Source: CAXSEF01 sp050955025
GTDB taxonomy: Bacteria; Pseudomonadota; Alphaproteobacteria; Acetobacterales; Acetobacteraceae
Assembly (NCBI GenBank): GCA_050955025.1
Contig: JBPBQX010000353.1
Location: forward strand, 1 to 5,827
Direction: 5' to 3'
Length of the DNA stretch: 5,827 nt
Position numbers and translations under genes: made by a program
The notes under the pieces: model-generated
What the model was told of the DNA's origin: nothing
The model's database searches: none
The model's input: the letters and a program-made list of their open reading frames with translations, nothing else
Shown here: one piece after another, positions 1 through 4,826 of the stretch
Position numbering within the stretch: the stretch's first letter is position 1
Layout: each line of letters begins with the position of its first letter

Positions 1-70
1 CAGCCGAGCAAACCGCCCGCCACGGCGGCGCGGAAAGGATTGGTTCATTCCTGTGGCGCATGGTGCCGGC

Positions 71-484
71 ATGCGCCTCCCGCACCCTTCACCCGCGCCG
101 CGCCGTGCGCTGTCCCGCGTGGCGGCACTCGCGCTGCTGGCGGCGCTGTGCGGCTGCACGCCCCCGGCGACCCCTCTGGTCCTGCTCGGCCTCGGCGACC
201 TCGCCTCCGTCACGACCTTCCACCGCGGCCTGTTCGACCTGGTCTACTCCGGGAGCACCGGCCGCGACTGCTCGATCGTGCGGCTCGACCGCGGCCAGAG
301 CTACTGCCGGGAGAAGGAGGCGCCGCCCGCGCCGCCGCCCTACTGCACGCGCAGCCTCGGCTCCGTGGACTGCTGGGCCGACCCCGCCGCCGTGCCGAAC
401 CTGCCGCGCGAGGTCGCCGACGGACCGCGCACCCTCACGCCGGCGCAGGAGCACCAGCGCACGGCGCGCTGGCCGGACCTGTAG
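71..484 (+). CDS. Small cysteine-containing lipoprotein, function unknown
   Basis: This encodes a 137-residue predicted lipoprotein. The N-terminus has an arginine-containing n-region, a hydrophobic stretch (VAALALLAAL) and a lipobox-like LCGC, with the lipidated Cys at about residue 29, so export and membrane anchoring are inferred. The mature part is short and proline-rich. It carries four further cysteines in two similar settings: GRDCSIVRLDRGQSYCRE (Cys 67 and 79) and PPYCTRSLGSVDCWADP (Cys 92 and 101). I recall the YC-TRSLG-VDCWA pattern from uncharacterised small alphaproteobacterial lipoproteins, but no function is known to me. The four cysteines could form periplasmic disulfides (inference). 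The start is uncertain. ATG at 71 gives the most compact signal peptide. An in-frame GTG at 53, preceded by a GGAAAGGA-like stretch at 32-39, would add six residues. The gene converges on arfB, with only a repeat between them. Confidence 0.75.
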   Translation: MRLPHPSPAPRRALSRVAALALLAALCGCTPPATPLVLLGLGDLASVTTFHRGLFDLVYSGSTGRDCSIVRLDRGQSYCREKEAPPAPPPYCTRSLGSVDCWADPAAVPNLPREVADGPRTLTPAQEHQRTARWPDL

Positions 485-485
485 C

Positions 486-612
486 AAGGAAAGCAAGCCT
501 GGGCTCTGCCCAGACCCGCCAGGGCGAGCCGCCCTGGACTGGCCTTCCTTAAGGAATGCGTTCCAAGGGCGCAGCCTTTGGCGGAGTTTGAGGCGGAGCC
601 TCAACCTTCCTT
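486..612 (+). repeat. Multi-hairpin intergenic repeat, copy A (full length)
   Basis: This fills the gap between the convergent stop codons of the lipoprotein gene and arfB. Four short stems, each with a 3-nt loop, run in series: CTGGGC/GCCCAG (499-513), CCAGGGCG/CGCCCTGG (519-537), CCAAGGGC/GCCTTTGG with one G-T pair (563-581), and TTGAGGC/GCCTCAA (588-604). Between the second and third lies the perfect palindrome TTCCTTAAGGAA (545-556). The outer ends AAGGAA (486-491) and TTCCTT (607-612) are also complementary. The same architecture recurs at 3331-3458, and in part at 2192-2283 on the other strand. Lying between convergent genes, it could act as a bidirectional terminator, but there is no long T-tract. 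Confidence 0.88.
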
Positions 613-1031
613 CAGTCCTCGACGCGCCCCCTGAGCCGCTTCGTGACCGACCGCTGCGCCTTGCCTTCCAGCCGCCGCCGCTTCTCCCCCAGCGACGGCC
701 GGGTCGCCCGGCGCACGACCTGCGGCTCCGCCGCCTCGCGCAGGATCTCCACGAGCCGCCCGACCGCGTCGTCGCGGTTGCGTTCCTGCGAGCGGAACCG
801 CGACGCCGCGATCACCACGACCCCGTCCAGCGTCAGCCGCCGCCCGGCCAGGCGCTGCGCCCGCAGCCGCACCCGCTCCGGCACCGAGGGCGACGCGCGC
901 AGGTCGAAGCGGAGCTGCACCGCGCTCGCCACCTTGTTGACGTTCTGACCACCCGGCCCGGACGCATGGATGAAGCGGAAAACCAGCTCCCCCTCGTCCA
1001 GAGACAGCCCCGGCGCATAGGAGATCGGCAT
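612..1031 (-). CDS. arfB: Alternative ribosome-rescue factor ArfB (peptidyl-tRNA hydrolase, YaeJ/ICT1 family)
   Basis: The product hydrolyses peptidyl-tRNA on ribosomes stalled at the 3' end of non-stop mRNAs, releasing the nascent chain without a stop codon. It is 139 residues, almost the same length as the E. coli protein (140). The N-terminal catalytic domain carries the release-factor GGQ motif in the context SGPGGQNVNKV (GGQ at residues 27-29). The C-terminal tail is strongly basic (KRRRLEGKAQRSVTKRLRGR), as expected for the part that enters the empty mRNA channel. The protein is too short to be a class I release factor and lacks their codon-recognition domains. I chose ATG at 1031. A TTG directly before it is open but unlikely, and a GGTGGGG stretch sits just upstream of the ATG. 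gcrA ends 39 nt upstream on the same strand, so the two are probably cotranscribed. The TGA stop abuts repeat copy A. Confidence 0.93.
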   Translation of the reverse strand: MPISYAPGLSLDEGELVFRFIHASGPGGQNVNKVASAVQLRFDLRASPSVPERVRLRAQRLAGRRLTLDGVVVIAASRFRSQERNRDDAVGRLVEILREAAEPQVVRRATRPSLGEKRRRLEGKAQRSVTKRLRGRVED

Positions 1032-1070
1032 CAAACCCCACCGTTTCCCCGCGCCGGGCGGGACGCGCCC

Positions 1071-1688
1071 TCAGGCCGCGTCTTCGCGCCGGTCGCGGAC
1101 CTTCACGTAGGCGAGCTGGGCGTGGCTGTCACAGTACGGCTTGCCCGCCATCGACTCCGCGTCGCAGAAGCGGAACGAGCGCGTGCCCGGCTCCCCAATC
1201 GGCCAGCAGCACGCGACCACACGCAGCCGCCGAGGCGACGCCACGGGCCTGAGCGACGGCACCGCACGCACCACGGCCGGTCGCACCGCCGGCTCGACCA
1301 CGTCCTCGTCGTCGGCCTCGACCGGCTGCGCCACCGCCACGACCTGGACCGGAACCGCCTGAACAACCGACGGCGTGACGACCGCCTCCCTCGCCTTCGC
1401 GCCCGCATCGGCCTGCACGACGACCGCCACGACGCCCGGATTGGCCGGACGCTCCGCCGGCTCCGGCAGCTCCATCGAGGGCAGGGTCGGCCCGGTGGCG
1501 CGCCGGGCCGCGACGGCGACCGGGGCACCGCGCCGGATCGGCGAGGGCCGCGCCGGCAGCACCAGGCGGTGCGCCTTGCCGACCACCGCGTTCTTGGTGA
1601 CCCCGAGACGCCGCCCGATCTCCGCCGTGGACAGCCCCTCGTCCCAAAGGGCGCGCAGGCTCAGGATGACGGCGTCGGTCCAGTCCAT
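1071..1688 (-). CDS. gcrA: Cell-cycle transcription regulator GcrA
   Basis: This is a 205-residue GcrA-family protein. In Caulobacter, GcrA binds sigma-70 RNA polymerase and activates promoters carrying CcrM-methylated GANTC sites, linking replication to transcription. The N-terminus MDWTDAVILSLRALWDEG followed by LSTAEIGRRLGVTKNAVVGKAHRL (about 19-42) is the family's signature helix-turn-helix. The C-terminal block CCWPIGEPGTRSFRFCD...GKPYCDSH (about 160-189) is the conserved sigma-interacting domain. It contains a cluster of Cys 160, 161, 175, 186 and His 189 that could bind metal (inference). The roughly 100-residue linker is unusually rich in Val, Pro and Ala with a short acidic patch (EADDED), making the protein longer than Caulobacter GcrA (about 173 aa, from memory). 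ATG at 1688 is supported by GGAG 8 nt upstream. A candidate promoter and a DnaA-box-like site lie in the gap upstream. Confidence 0.95.
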   Translation of the reverse strand: MDWTDAVILSLRALWDEGLSTAEIGRRLGVTKNAVVGKAHRLVLPARPSPIRRGAPVAVAARRATGPTLPSMELPEPAERPANPGVVAVVVQADAGAKAREAVVTPSVVQAVPVQVVAVAQPVEADDEDVVEPAVRPAVVRAVPSLRPVASPRRLRVVACCWPIGEPGTRSFRFCDAESMAGKPYCDSHAQLAYVKVRDRREDAA

Positions 1689-1696
1689 CTGGTATG

Positions 1697-1700
1697 CTCC
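1697..1700 (-). promoter_or_regulatory. Ribosome binding site of gcrA
   Basis: GGAG on the minus strand lies 8 nt before the ATG at 1688. It supports that start over longer alternatives such as the in-frame open stretch further upstream. Confidence 0.6.
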
Positions 1701-1728
1701 GGGCTGCTGCGACCACTATATGCGGTGC

Positions 1729-1757
1729 AGCCTACCGGAGCGTGAACGCCTTCTCAA
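1729..1757 (-). promoter_or_regulatory. Candidate sigma-70 promoter of gcrA
   Basis: On the minus strand, TTGAGA (1752-1757, 5/6 to the -35 consensus) is followed after exactly 17 bp by TAGGCT (1729-1734, a weak -10 that keeps the first TA and last T). This predicts transcription starting near 1722 and a leader of about 34 nt. A CATATA at 1717-1722 is an alternative -10 with a poorer -35. A weak -10 would suit an activator-dependent promoter. The match was made by eye and the confidence is modest. Confidence 0.35.
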
Positions 1758-1774
1758 CGCGCCCCACACAGAAA

Positions 1775-1804
1775 CTTGTGGACAACCCTGGGGAGAACCA
1801 CAAG
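1775..1804. repeat. 7-bp inverted repeat overlapping the DnaA-box-like site
   Basis: CTTGTGG (1775-1781) and CCACAAG (1798-1804) are perfect inverted copies separated by 16 bp, and the first arm overlaps the DnaA-box-like site. The long spacer makes a terminator hairpin unlikely. A dyad operator or a second degenerate protein-binding site facing the first is more plausible. No RNA role is evident. Confidence 0.45.
1777..1785 (-). promoter_or_regulatory. DnaA-box-like site upstream of gcrA
   Basis: TTGTCCACA on the minus strand differs at one base from the strong DnaA box TTATCCACA. It lies 89 bp upstream of the gcrA start codon. Its centre is about 59 bp upstream of the predicted transcription start and 20 bp upstream of the candidate -35, a typical position for a class I activator. 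DnaA is known to activate gcrA in Caulobacter, so the placement is meaningful. Binding here is inference. Confidence 0.5.
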
Positions 1805-1826
1805 ATTTAGTGGCCTTGCGGCAGAT

Positions 1827-1843
1827 CGGGCCGCGACGGCCCG
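1827..1843 (-). terminator. Hairpin just downstream of tatA
   Basis: CGGGCCG/CGGCCCG forms a perfect 7-bp GC-rich stem with a 3-nt loop, starting 4 nt after the tatA stop. It is not followed by a T-run on the minus strand, so it may be a weak or factor-assisted terminator or an mRNA 3'-end stabiliser rather than a canonical intrinsic terminator. Confidence 0.45.
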
Positions 1844-1847
1844 CAGG

Positions 1848-2108
1848 TCAGCCGTGGTGGACGGTCGTCGTCTCGCGCGTGGTCGTGGTGCCGGCGGCCA
1901 CGATCGGGCCGGGCGCCGCGATGGTCCCGGCGGGACGCTCGGCGGAGGCCTCCATCGAGGCGTCGCCGTCCTCGGCCATGTTCTTCTTGAACGACTTGAT
2001 GCCCTTGGCGAAGTCGCCCATCAGCGAGCTGACCTTGTTGCCGCCGCCGAACAGCACCAGCACAACCGCCAGCACGATCAGCCAATGCCAGATGCTCAGG
2101 CTTCCCAT
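1848..2108 (-). CDS. tatA: Sec-independent protein translocase subunit TatA
   Basis: This is an 86-residue pore-forming component of the twin-arginine system, which exports folded proteins across the inner membrane. The N-terminus MGSLSIWHWLIVLAVVLVLFG is the single membrane helix. The FGGGNKVSSLMGDFAKGIKSFKK segment (residues 20-42) contains the family's hinge glycine and amphipathic helix. The tail is polar and ends in a Thr-rich stretch and HHG. The short length and the sequence after the hinge fit TatA better than TatB. ATG at 2108 is chosen because AGGGAGAG (2114-2121) lies 5 nt upstream and the family starts here. The open frame that extends rightward to 2231 would begin inside a repeat. 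Alphaproteobacterial tatA is often followed by tatB and tatC, but here the next gene downstream is gcrA, so tatBC must lie elsewhere. Confidence 0.93.
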   Translation of the reverse strand: MGSLSIWHWLIVLAVVLVLFGGGNKVSSLMGDFAKGIKSFKKNMAEDGDASMEASAERPAGTIAAPGPIVAAGTTTTRETTTVHHG

Positions 2109-2113
2109 GTCCA

Positions 2114-2121
2114 CTCTCCCT
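2114..2121 (-). promoter_or_regulatory. Ribosome binding site of tatA
   Basis: AGGGAGAG on the minus strand, 5 nt before ATG 2108, is the clearest Shine-Dalgarno in the window and decides the tatA start. Confidence 0.65.
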
Positions 2122-2191
2122 AGCAGGGGCGGCCACGCGGCCACACCCCCGGCAGATGGCGCACGCCAGGGGCAAAGGCAAGTGCGGAGCC

Positions 2192-2283
2192 GAAGCAAGC
2201 CAGGTCGAGGCTCCGCCTCGAGCTCCGCCAAAGGCTGCGCCCTTGGAACGCGCCACTTGAGGGAAGGCAGCCCGGCCCTGCTT
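2192..2283 (-). repeat. Multi-hairpin intergenic repeat, copy B (inverted, internally shortened)
   Basis: On the minus strand this copy runs in the same sense as copies A and C on the plus strand. The distal half is intact: stem CCAAAGGC/GCCCTTGG (2228-2246) and stem TCGAGGC/GCCTCGA (2205-2221), both with 3-nt loops. The last stem differs in sequence from the other copies, yet both arms still pair. The central palindrome is degraded to ACTTGAGG (2255-2262). The second stem is missing, and the first is reduced to GGGCTGCC, as if about 35-40 bp had been deleted internally. Both terminal motifs remain (AAGCAAG at 2193-2199 and, inverted, AAGCAGG at 2277-2283). The element lies directly after the stop of the Tim44-domain gene, between it and tatA. 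Confidence 0.82.
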
Positions 2284-3266
2284 CAGCGCGTCTGCTGGAT
2301 CGCCGACAGCAGCCACCGCCCGCCCCGCGTGCGCAGGAACGTCCACAGCTCGGTGACCGTGACCCGCTCCGAGGCGCTGCCGTCCACGACGCGCCCCGAC
2401 CCGTCCACCGTGACGTCGAGCATGGAGAACCGCATCGCCACCGTGGCGTACTCGCGCGCGCCCTCCGACCAGGCCTCCGACAGGTCGCCGCGGTCCAGGT
2501 TCACCGCAGTGACCGTGTTGCGCACGCCCTGGCTGGCCTGCTCGGCGAGCTGCTCGCCGAAGTAGCTGACCATCTCCGGCGTGGCCAGCCGCTGCAGCGC
2601 CGCGATGTTGCCGCCCGACCAGGCCGCCTGCACGTCGCGCAGCACCTGCTCGAACGCGCGGTAGTCGTCCGGCGTGACCGACAGCGCGGCGCCGCGCGCG
2701 CCCGCCTGTCCGGACGGCGGCATCCCCGGCCGCGCCTGCGCAGCACCCGTGCGCATCATCCCGCCGAGCGCGCCCCCGAGCCCGCCGCCCATGCCGCGAC
2801 CGGCGAACGCCGGCTGCCCGCCCGCGAAACGCCGGAACAGCCAGCGCCCGATCAGCAGCACGATCCCGATCTGCAGCAGCAGCCCGAGGAGGCTGGCGCC
2901 GCCGTCCATGCCGCCGAACATGCCGTGCCCGAACAGCATCCCGCCGATCCCCGCGCCCACGAGCCCGCCGAGCAGCCCGGAGGTGAACATGCCGCGGCGC
3001 GACATGCCGCCCCCGAACCCCGGCTGCGCCAGGGCAGGCTGCGGCGCGTAGCCCGGGCTCGGCGCATAGCTCGGCGCGGGCTCGGAGCGCGGCGCGAGGC
3101 TGCGCTGCATCGGCTGGGCCGCGAACGGCGCCACGGCGGTCGGCGGCGGCGCGGAATACGTGCGCGCGCCGCGGCTGCCGAACGAGCCGCCCAGGCCGGG
3201 CCGCGCCAGCGCCAGGCCGGGCGCCAGGGCCAGCAGCAGGGCAACGACGGAGAGTGTGCGGCGCAT
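2283..3266 (-). CDS. Secreted or membrane-anchored Tim44-like domain protein
   Basis: This is a 327-residue protein with an export signal (MRRTLSVVALLLALAPGLALA, probable cleavage after residue 21). A Pro/Ala/Ser/Gly-rich spacer (22-90) follows, then a glycine-zipper-like segment (about 95-113, GLLGGLVGAGIGGMLFG) and a clear membrane helix (about 125-144, ending in the stop-transfer RWLFRRF). After a Gly-rich linker comes the C-terminal Tim44-like domain (about 196-327: DDYRAFEQVLRDVQAAW ... RVTVTELWTFLRTRGGRWLLSAIQQ). This fold is related to mitochondrial Tim44, a peripheral inner-membrane partner of protein import, and to the NTF2-like superfamily. The bacterial signal-peptide-bearing versions have no established role that I can name. 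ATG at 3266 gives a proper signal peptide, though only a weak GGA lies upstream. Repeats flank the gene on both sides, which suggests a separate transcription unit. Its neighbour tatA is also a membrane-transport component, but a functional link is speculation. Confidence 0.88.
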   Translation of the reverse strand: MRRTLSVVALLLALAPGLALARPGLGGSFGSRGARTYSAPPPTAVAPFAAQPMQRSLAPRSEPAPSYAPSPGYAPQPALAQPGFGGGMSRRGMFTSGLLGGLVGAGIGGMLFGHGMFGGMDGGASLLGLLLQIGIVLLIGRWLFRRFAGGQPAFAGRGMGGGLGGALGGMMRTGAAQARPGMPPSGQAGARGAALSVTPDDYRAFEQVLRDVQAAWSGGNIAALQRLATPEMVSYFGEQLAEQASQGVRNTVTAVNLDRGDLSEAWSEGAREYATVAMRFSMLDVTVDGSGRVVDGSASERVTVTELWTFLRTRGGRWLLSAIQQTR

Positions 3267-3330
3267 CGGAAAAGTCCATTCCAGTGACGCAGCGGATATG
3301 GGAAGCCGCCGGCCCCATTGCCACCGGGCA

Positions 3331-3458
3331 AAGGAAGGCCAGGGCTCTGCCCTGGACCCGCCAGGGCGAGCCGCCCTGGACTGGCCTGACTTAAGTGGCG
3401 CGTTCCAAGGGCGCAGCCTTTGGCGGAGTCCAGAGGCAGAGCCTCTGGCCTTGCTTCA
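3331..3458 (+). repeat. Multi-hairpin intergenic repeat, copy C (full length)
   Basis: This has the same layout as copy A: stems CCAGGGC/GCCCTGG (3339-3355), CCAGGGCG/CGCCCTGG (3361-3379), CCAAGGGC/GCCTTTGG (3405-3423) and CCAGAGGC/GCCTCTGG (3430-3448), all with 3-nt loops, plus a central palindrome ACTTAAGT (3389-3396). The second and third stems are identical to copy A. The first, the fourth and the palindrome differ, but with matching changes on both arms. The right end overlaps the pmbA stop codon: on the minus strand TGA is followed by AGCAAGG. The left end is about 65 bp before the Tim44-domain gene start, so any promoter for that gene must lie within or beside the repeat. Confidence 0.88.
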
Positions 3459-4826
3459 CGCCCCCGCCAGCGTCATCGCGTCCACCCGCACCGTGGGCGA
3501 GTCCGTGCCCCTGCGGAACACCAGGTCGTCCGCCGGCCGCATCCGCGCGAACATGTCCACGAGGTTGCCCGCGATGGTGATCTCCGACACCGGCTCGGCC
3601 AGCGCGCCGTCGCGGATCATGAACCCCGACGCCCCGCGGCTGTAGTCCCCGGTCAGCCCGTTGATCGCCGAGCCGATCAGCTCGGTGACGAACAGCCCCT
3701 CGCGTATGTCGCCCATCAGCTCCGCCGGCGAGACGTCGCCCGGCGCCAGGTAGAGGTTCGTCGACGACGGCGAGGGCGGCCCGCCCGTGCCCCGCGCCGC
3801 GTGCCCCGTGGTCGCCATGCCGAGCGCGCGCCCGGTGCGGCTGTCCAGCAGCCAGCTGTCCAGCACCCCGTCGTCCACGATCGCGCGCGTGGCCGTCGGC
3901 GTGCCCTCGCCGTCGAACGGCCGCGAGCGCGACCCGCGCCTGCGCCGGGGATCGTCGATCACCTGGATGCCGCGCGCGAACACCTGCCTGCCCAGGCTGT
4001 CCTTGAGGAACGACGTGCCGCGCGCGATCGACGCCCCGTTGATCCCCGCGACCAGATGCCCGATCAGGCTCCCCGCGCAGCGCGGATGGTAGACCACGCT
4101 CAGCGTCGTCGTGCGCGGCCGCGTCGGGTTCAGCCGCGCCAGCGCCCGCTCCGCCGCCGAGCGCCCGATGCCCGCCGCATCCTCCAGGTCCTCGAGGTGC
4201 ACCGCGGAATGGTAGTCGTAGTCGCGCTCCATCCCCGTGCCCGTCCCGGCCACCGCCGTCGCCGACACAGAGTGCCCGGTCCGCGTGTACGACCCCGAGA
4301 ACCCCGCCGAGGTCGCGAGCCACACCCGCGTGCGCCCGTACCCCGCCTCGCCGCCCTCGGAGTTGGTGATGCCCGCAACCGAACGCGCCGCGTCCTCCGC
4401 CGCCGCCGCGCGCTCCGTGAGCGCGGCCACGTCCGGCTCCGGCCCCATGTCGCACAGCTCCAGCGCCTCCAGCCCCGACGGCGCCACGACCCGCTCGGCC
4501 AGCCCGCCGTACGGATCCTCCGGCACCACCCGCGCCATCGCCACCGCGCGCTGCGCCAGCGCGTCGAAGCGCTCCGGATCCAGGCTCGACGCCGACACGA
4601 TCGCCGAGCGCCGCCCCACGAACACCCGCAGCCCGAGGTCCACGCCCTCGGCGCGCTCCAGGTGCTCCGTCTGCCCGAGCCTGCGCGACACCGACACCGA
4701 CGTCCCCGCGACCAGCACGGTGTCCGCGGCGTCCGCCCCGGCCGCGCGCGCCCGCGCCATCAGCGCCGAGAGGTGCTCCTCCGCCCGCCCCAGCGTGTCC
4801 GCCGGGGCGGCGAGCGCCGCGCTCAC
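3456..4826 (-). CDS. pmbA: PmbA/TldE, subunit of the TldD/TldE metalloprotease
   Basis: This is a 456-residue member of the TldD/PmbA (peptidase U62) family, about the usual length. In E. coli, TldD and TldE form a complex that digests unfolded peptides and processes microcin B17 and the antitoxin CcdA; TldD supplies the zinc site. Diagnostic segments here are VDLGLRVFVGRRSAIVSASSLD (about 62-83), RPFDGEGTPT (302-311), the LLDSRTGRALGMATTGHA region (326-342), GLFVTELIGSAINGLTGDYSRGASGF (about 377-402) and the final ITIAGNLVDMF block (416-426). No HExxxH metal motif is present, which separates it from TldD and supports TldE. The start is GTG at 4826, overlapping the upstream peptidase stop by 4 nt (GTGA). 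There is no obvious Shine-Dalgarno, so translational coupling is likely. No tldD is visible in the window. Confidence 0.92.
   Translation of the reverse strand: MSAALAAPADTLGRAEEHLSALMARARAAGADAADTVLVAGTSVSVSRRLGQTEHLERAEGVDLGLRVFVGRRSAIVSASSLDPERFDALAQRAVAMARVVPEDPYGGLAERVVAPSGLEALELCDMGPEPDVAALTERAAAAEDAARSVAGITNSEGGEAGYGRTRVWLATSAGFSGSYTRTGHSVSATAVAGTGTGMERDYDYHSAVHLEDLEDAAGIGRSAAERALARLNPTRPRTTTLSVVYHPRCAGSLIGHLVAGINGASIARGTSFLKDSLGRQVFARGIQVIDDPRRRRGSRSRPFDGEGTPTATRAIVDDGVLDSWLLDSRTGRALGMATTGHAARGTGGPPSPSSTNLYLAPGDVSPAELMGDIREGLFVTELIGSAINGLTGDYSRGASGFMIRDGALAEPVSEITIAGNLVDMFARMRPADDLVFRRGTDSPTVRVDAMTLAGA

Noticed and set aside
1..52. Possible end or promoter of an upstream gene at the left edge
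   Set aside because: Too short to judge. Only a GGAAAGGA-like stretch at 32-39 is visible, with no clear promoter or reading frame.
1032..1034. TTG start for arfB one codon upstream
   Set aside because: The adjacent ATG fits the family's N-terminus and is the stronger start.
60..1745. Long plus-strand open frame of 561 codons, and similar ones at 1375-2565 and 3420-5186
   Set aside because: They run antisense through recognised genes, cross two intergenic repeats, and translate to Arg/Pro/Ala-rich text with no family features. These are expected shadows in very GC-rich DNA.
2127..2145. Tandem GTGGCCGC GTGGCCGC in the tatA leader
   Set aside because: Two copies of an 8-mer in GC-rich DNA are weak evidence, and no matching site was seen elsewhere in the window.
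2109..2231. N-terminal extension of tatA by 41 residues
   Set aside because: It would start inside repeat copy B. The TatA family starts at MGSLSIWHW, and a strong Shine-Dalgarno lies directly before that ATG.
1807..3324. Minus-strand open frame spanning tatA and the Tim44-domain gene
   Set aside because: It is a shifted frame across two well-supported genes and repeat copy B, with Arg/Ala/Gly-rich low-complexity translation.
3267..3330. Promoter for the Tim44-domain gene (TGGCAA-17-CATATC on the minus strand)
   Set aside because: Only 3/6 matches in each hexamer, which is not better than chance in a region chosen for searching.
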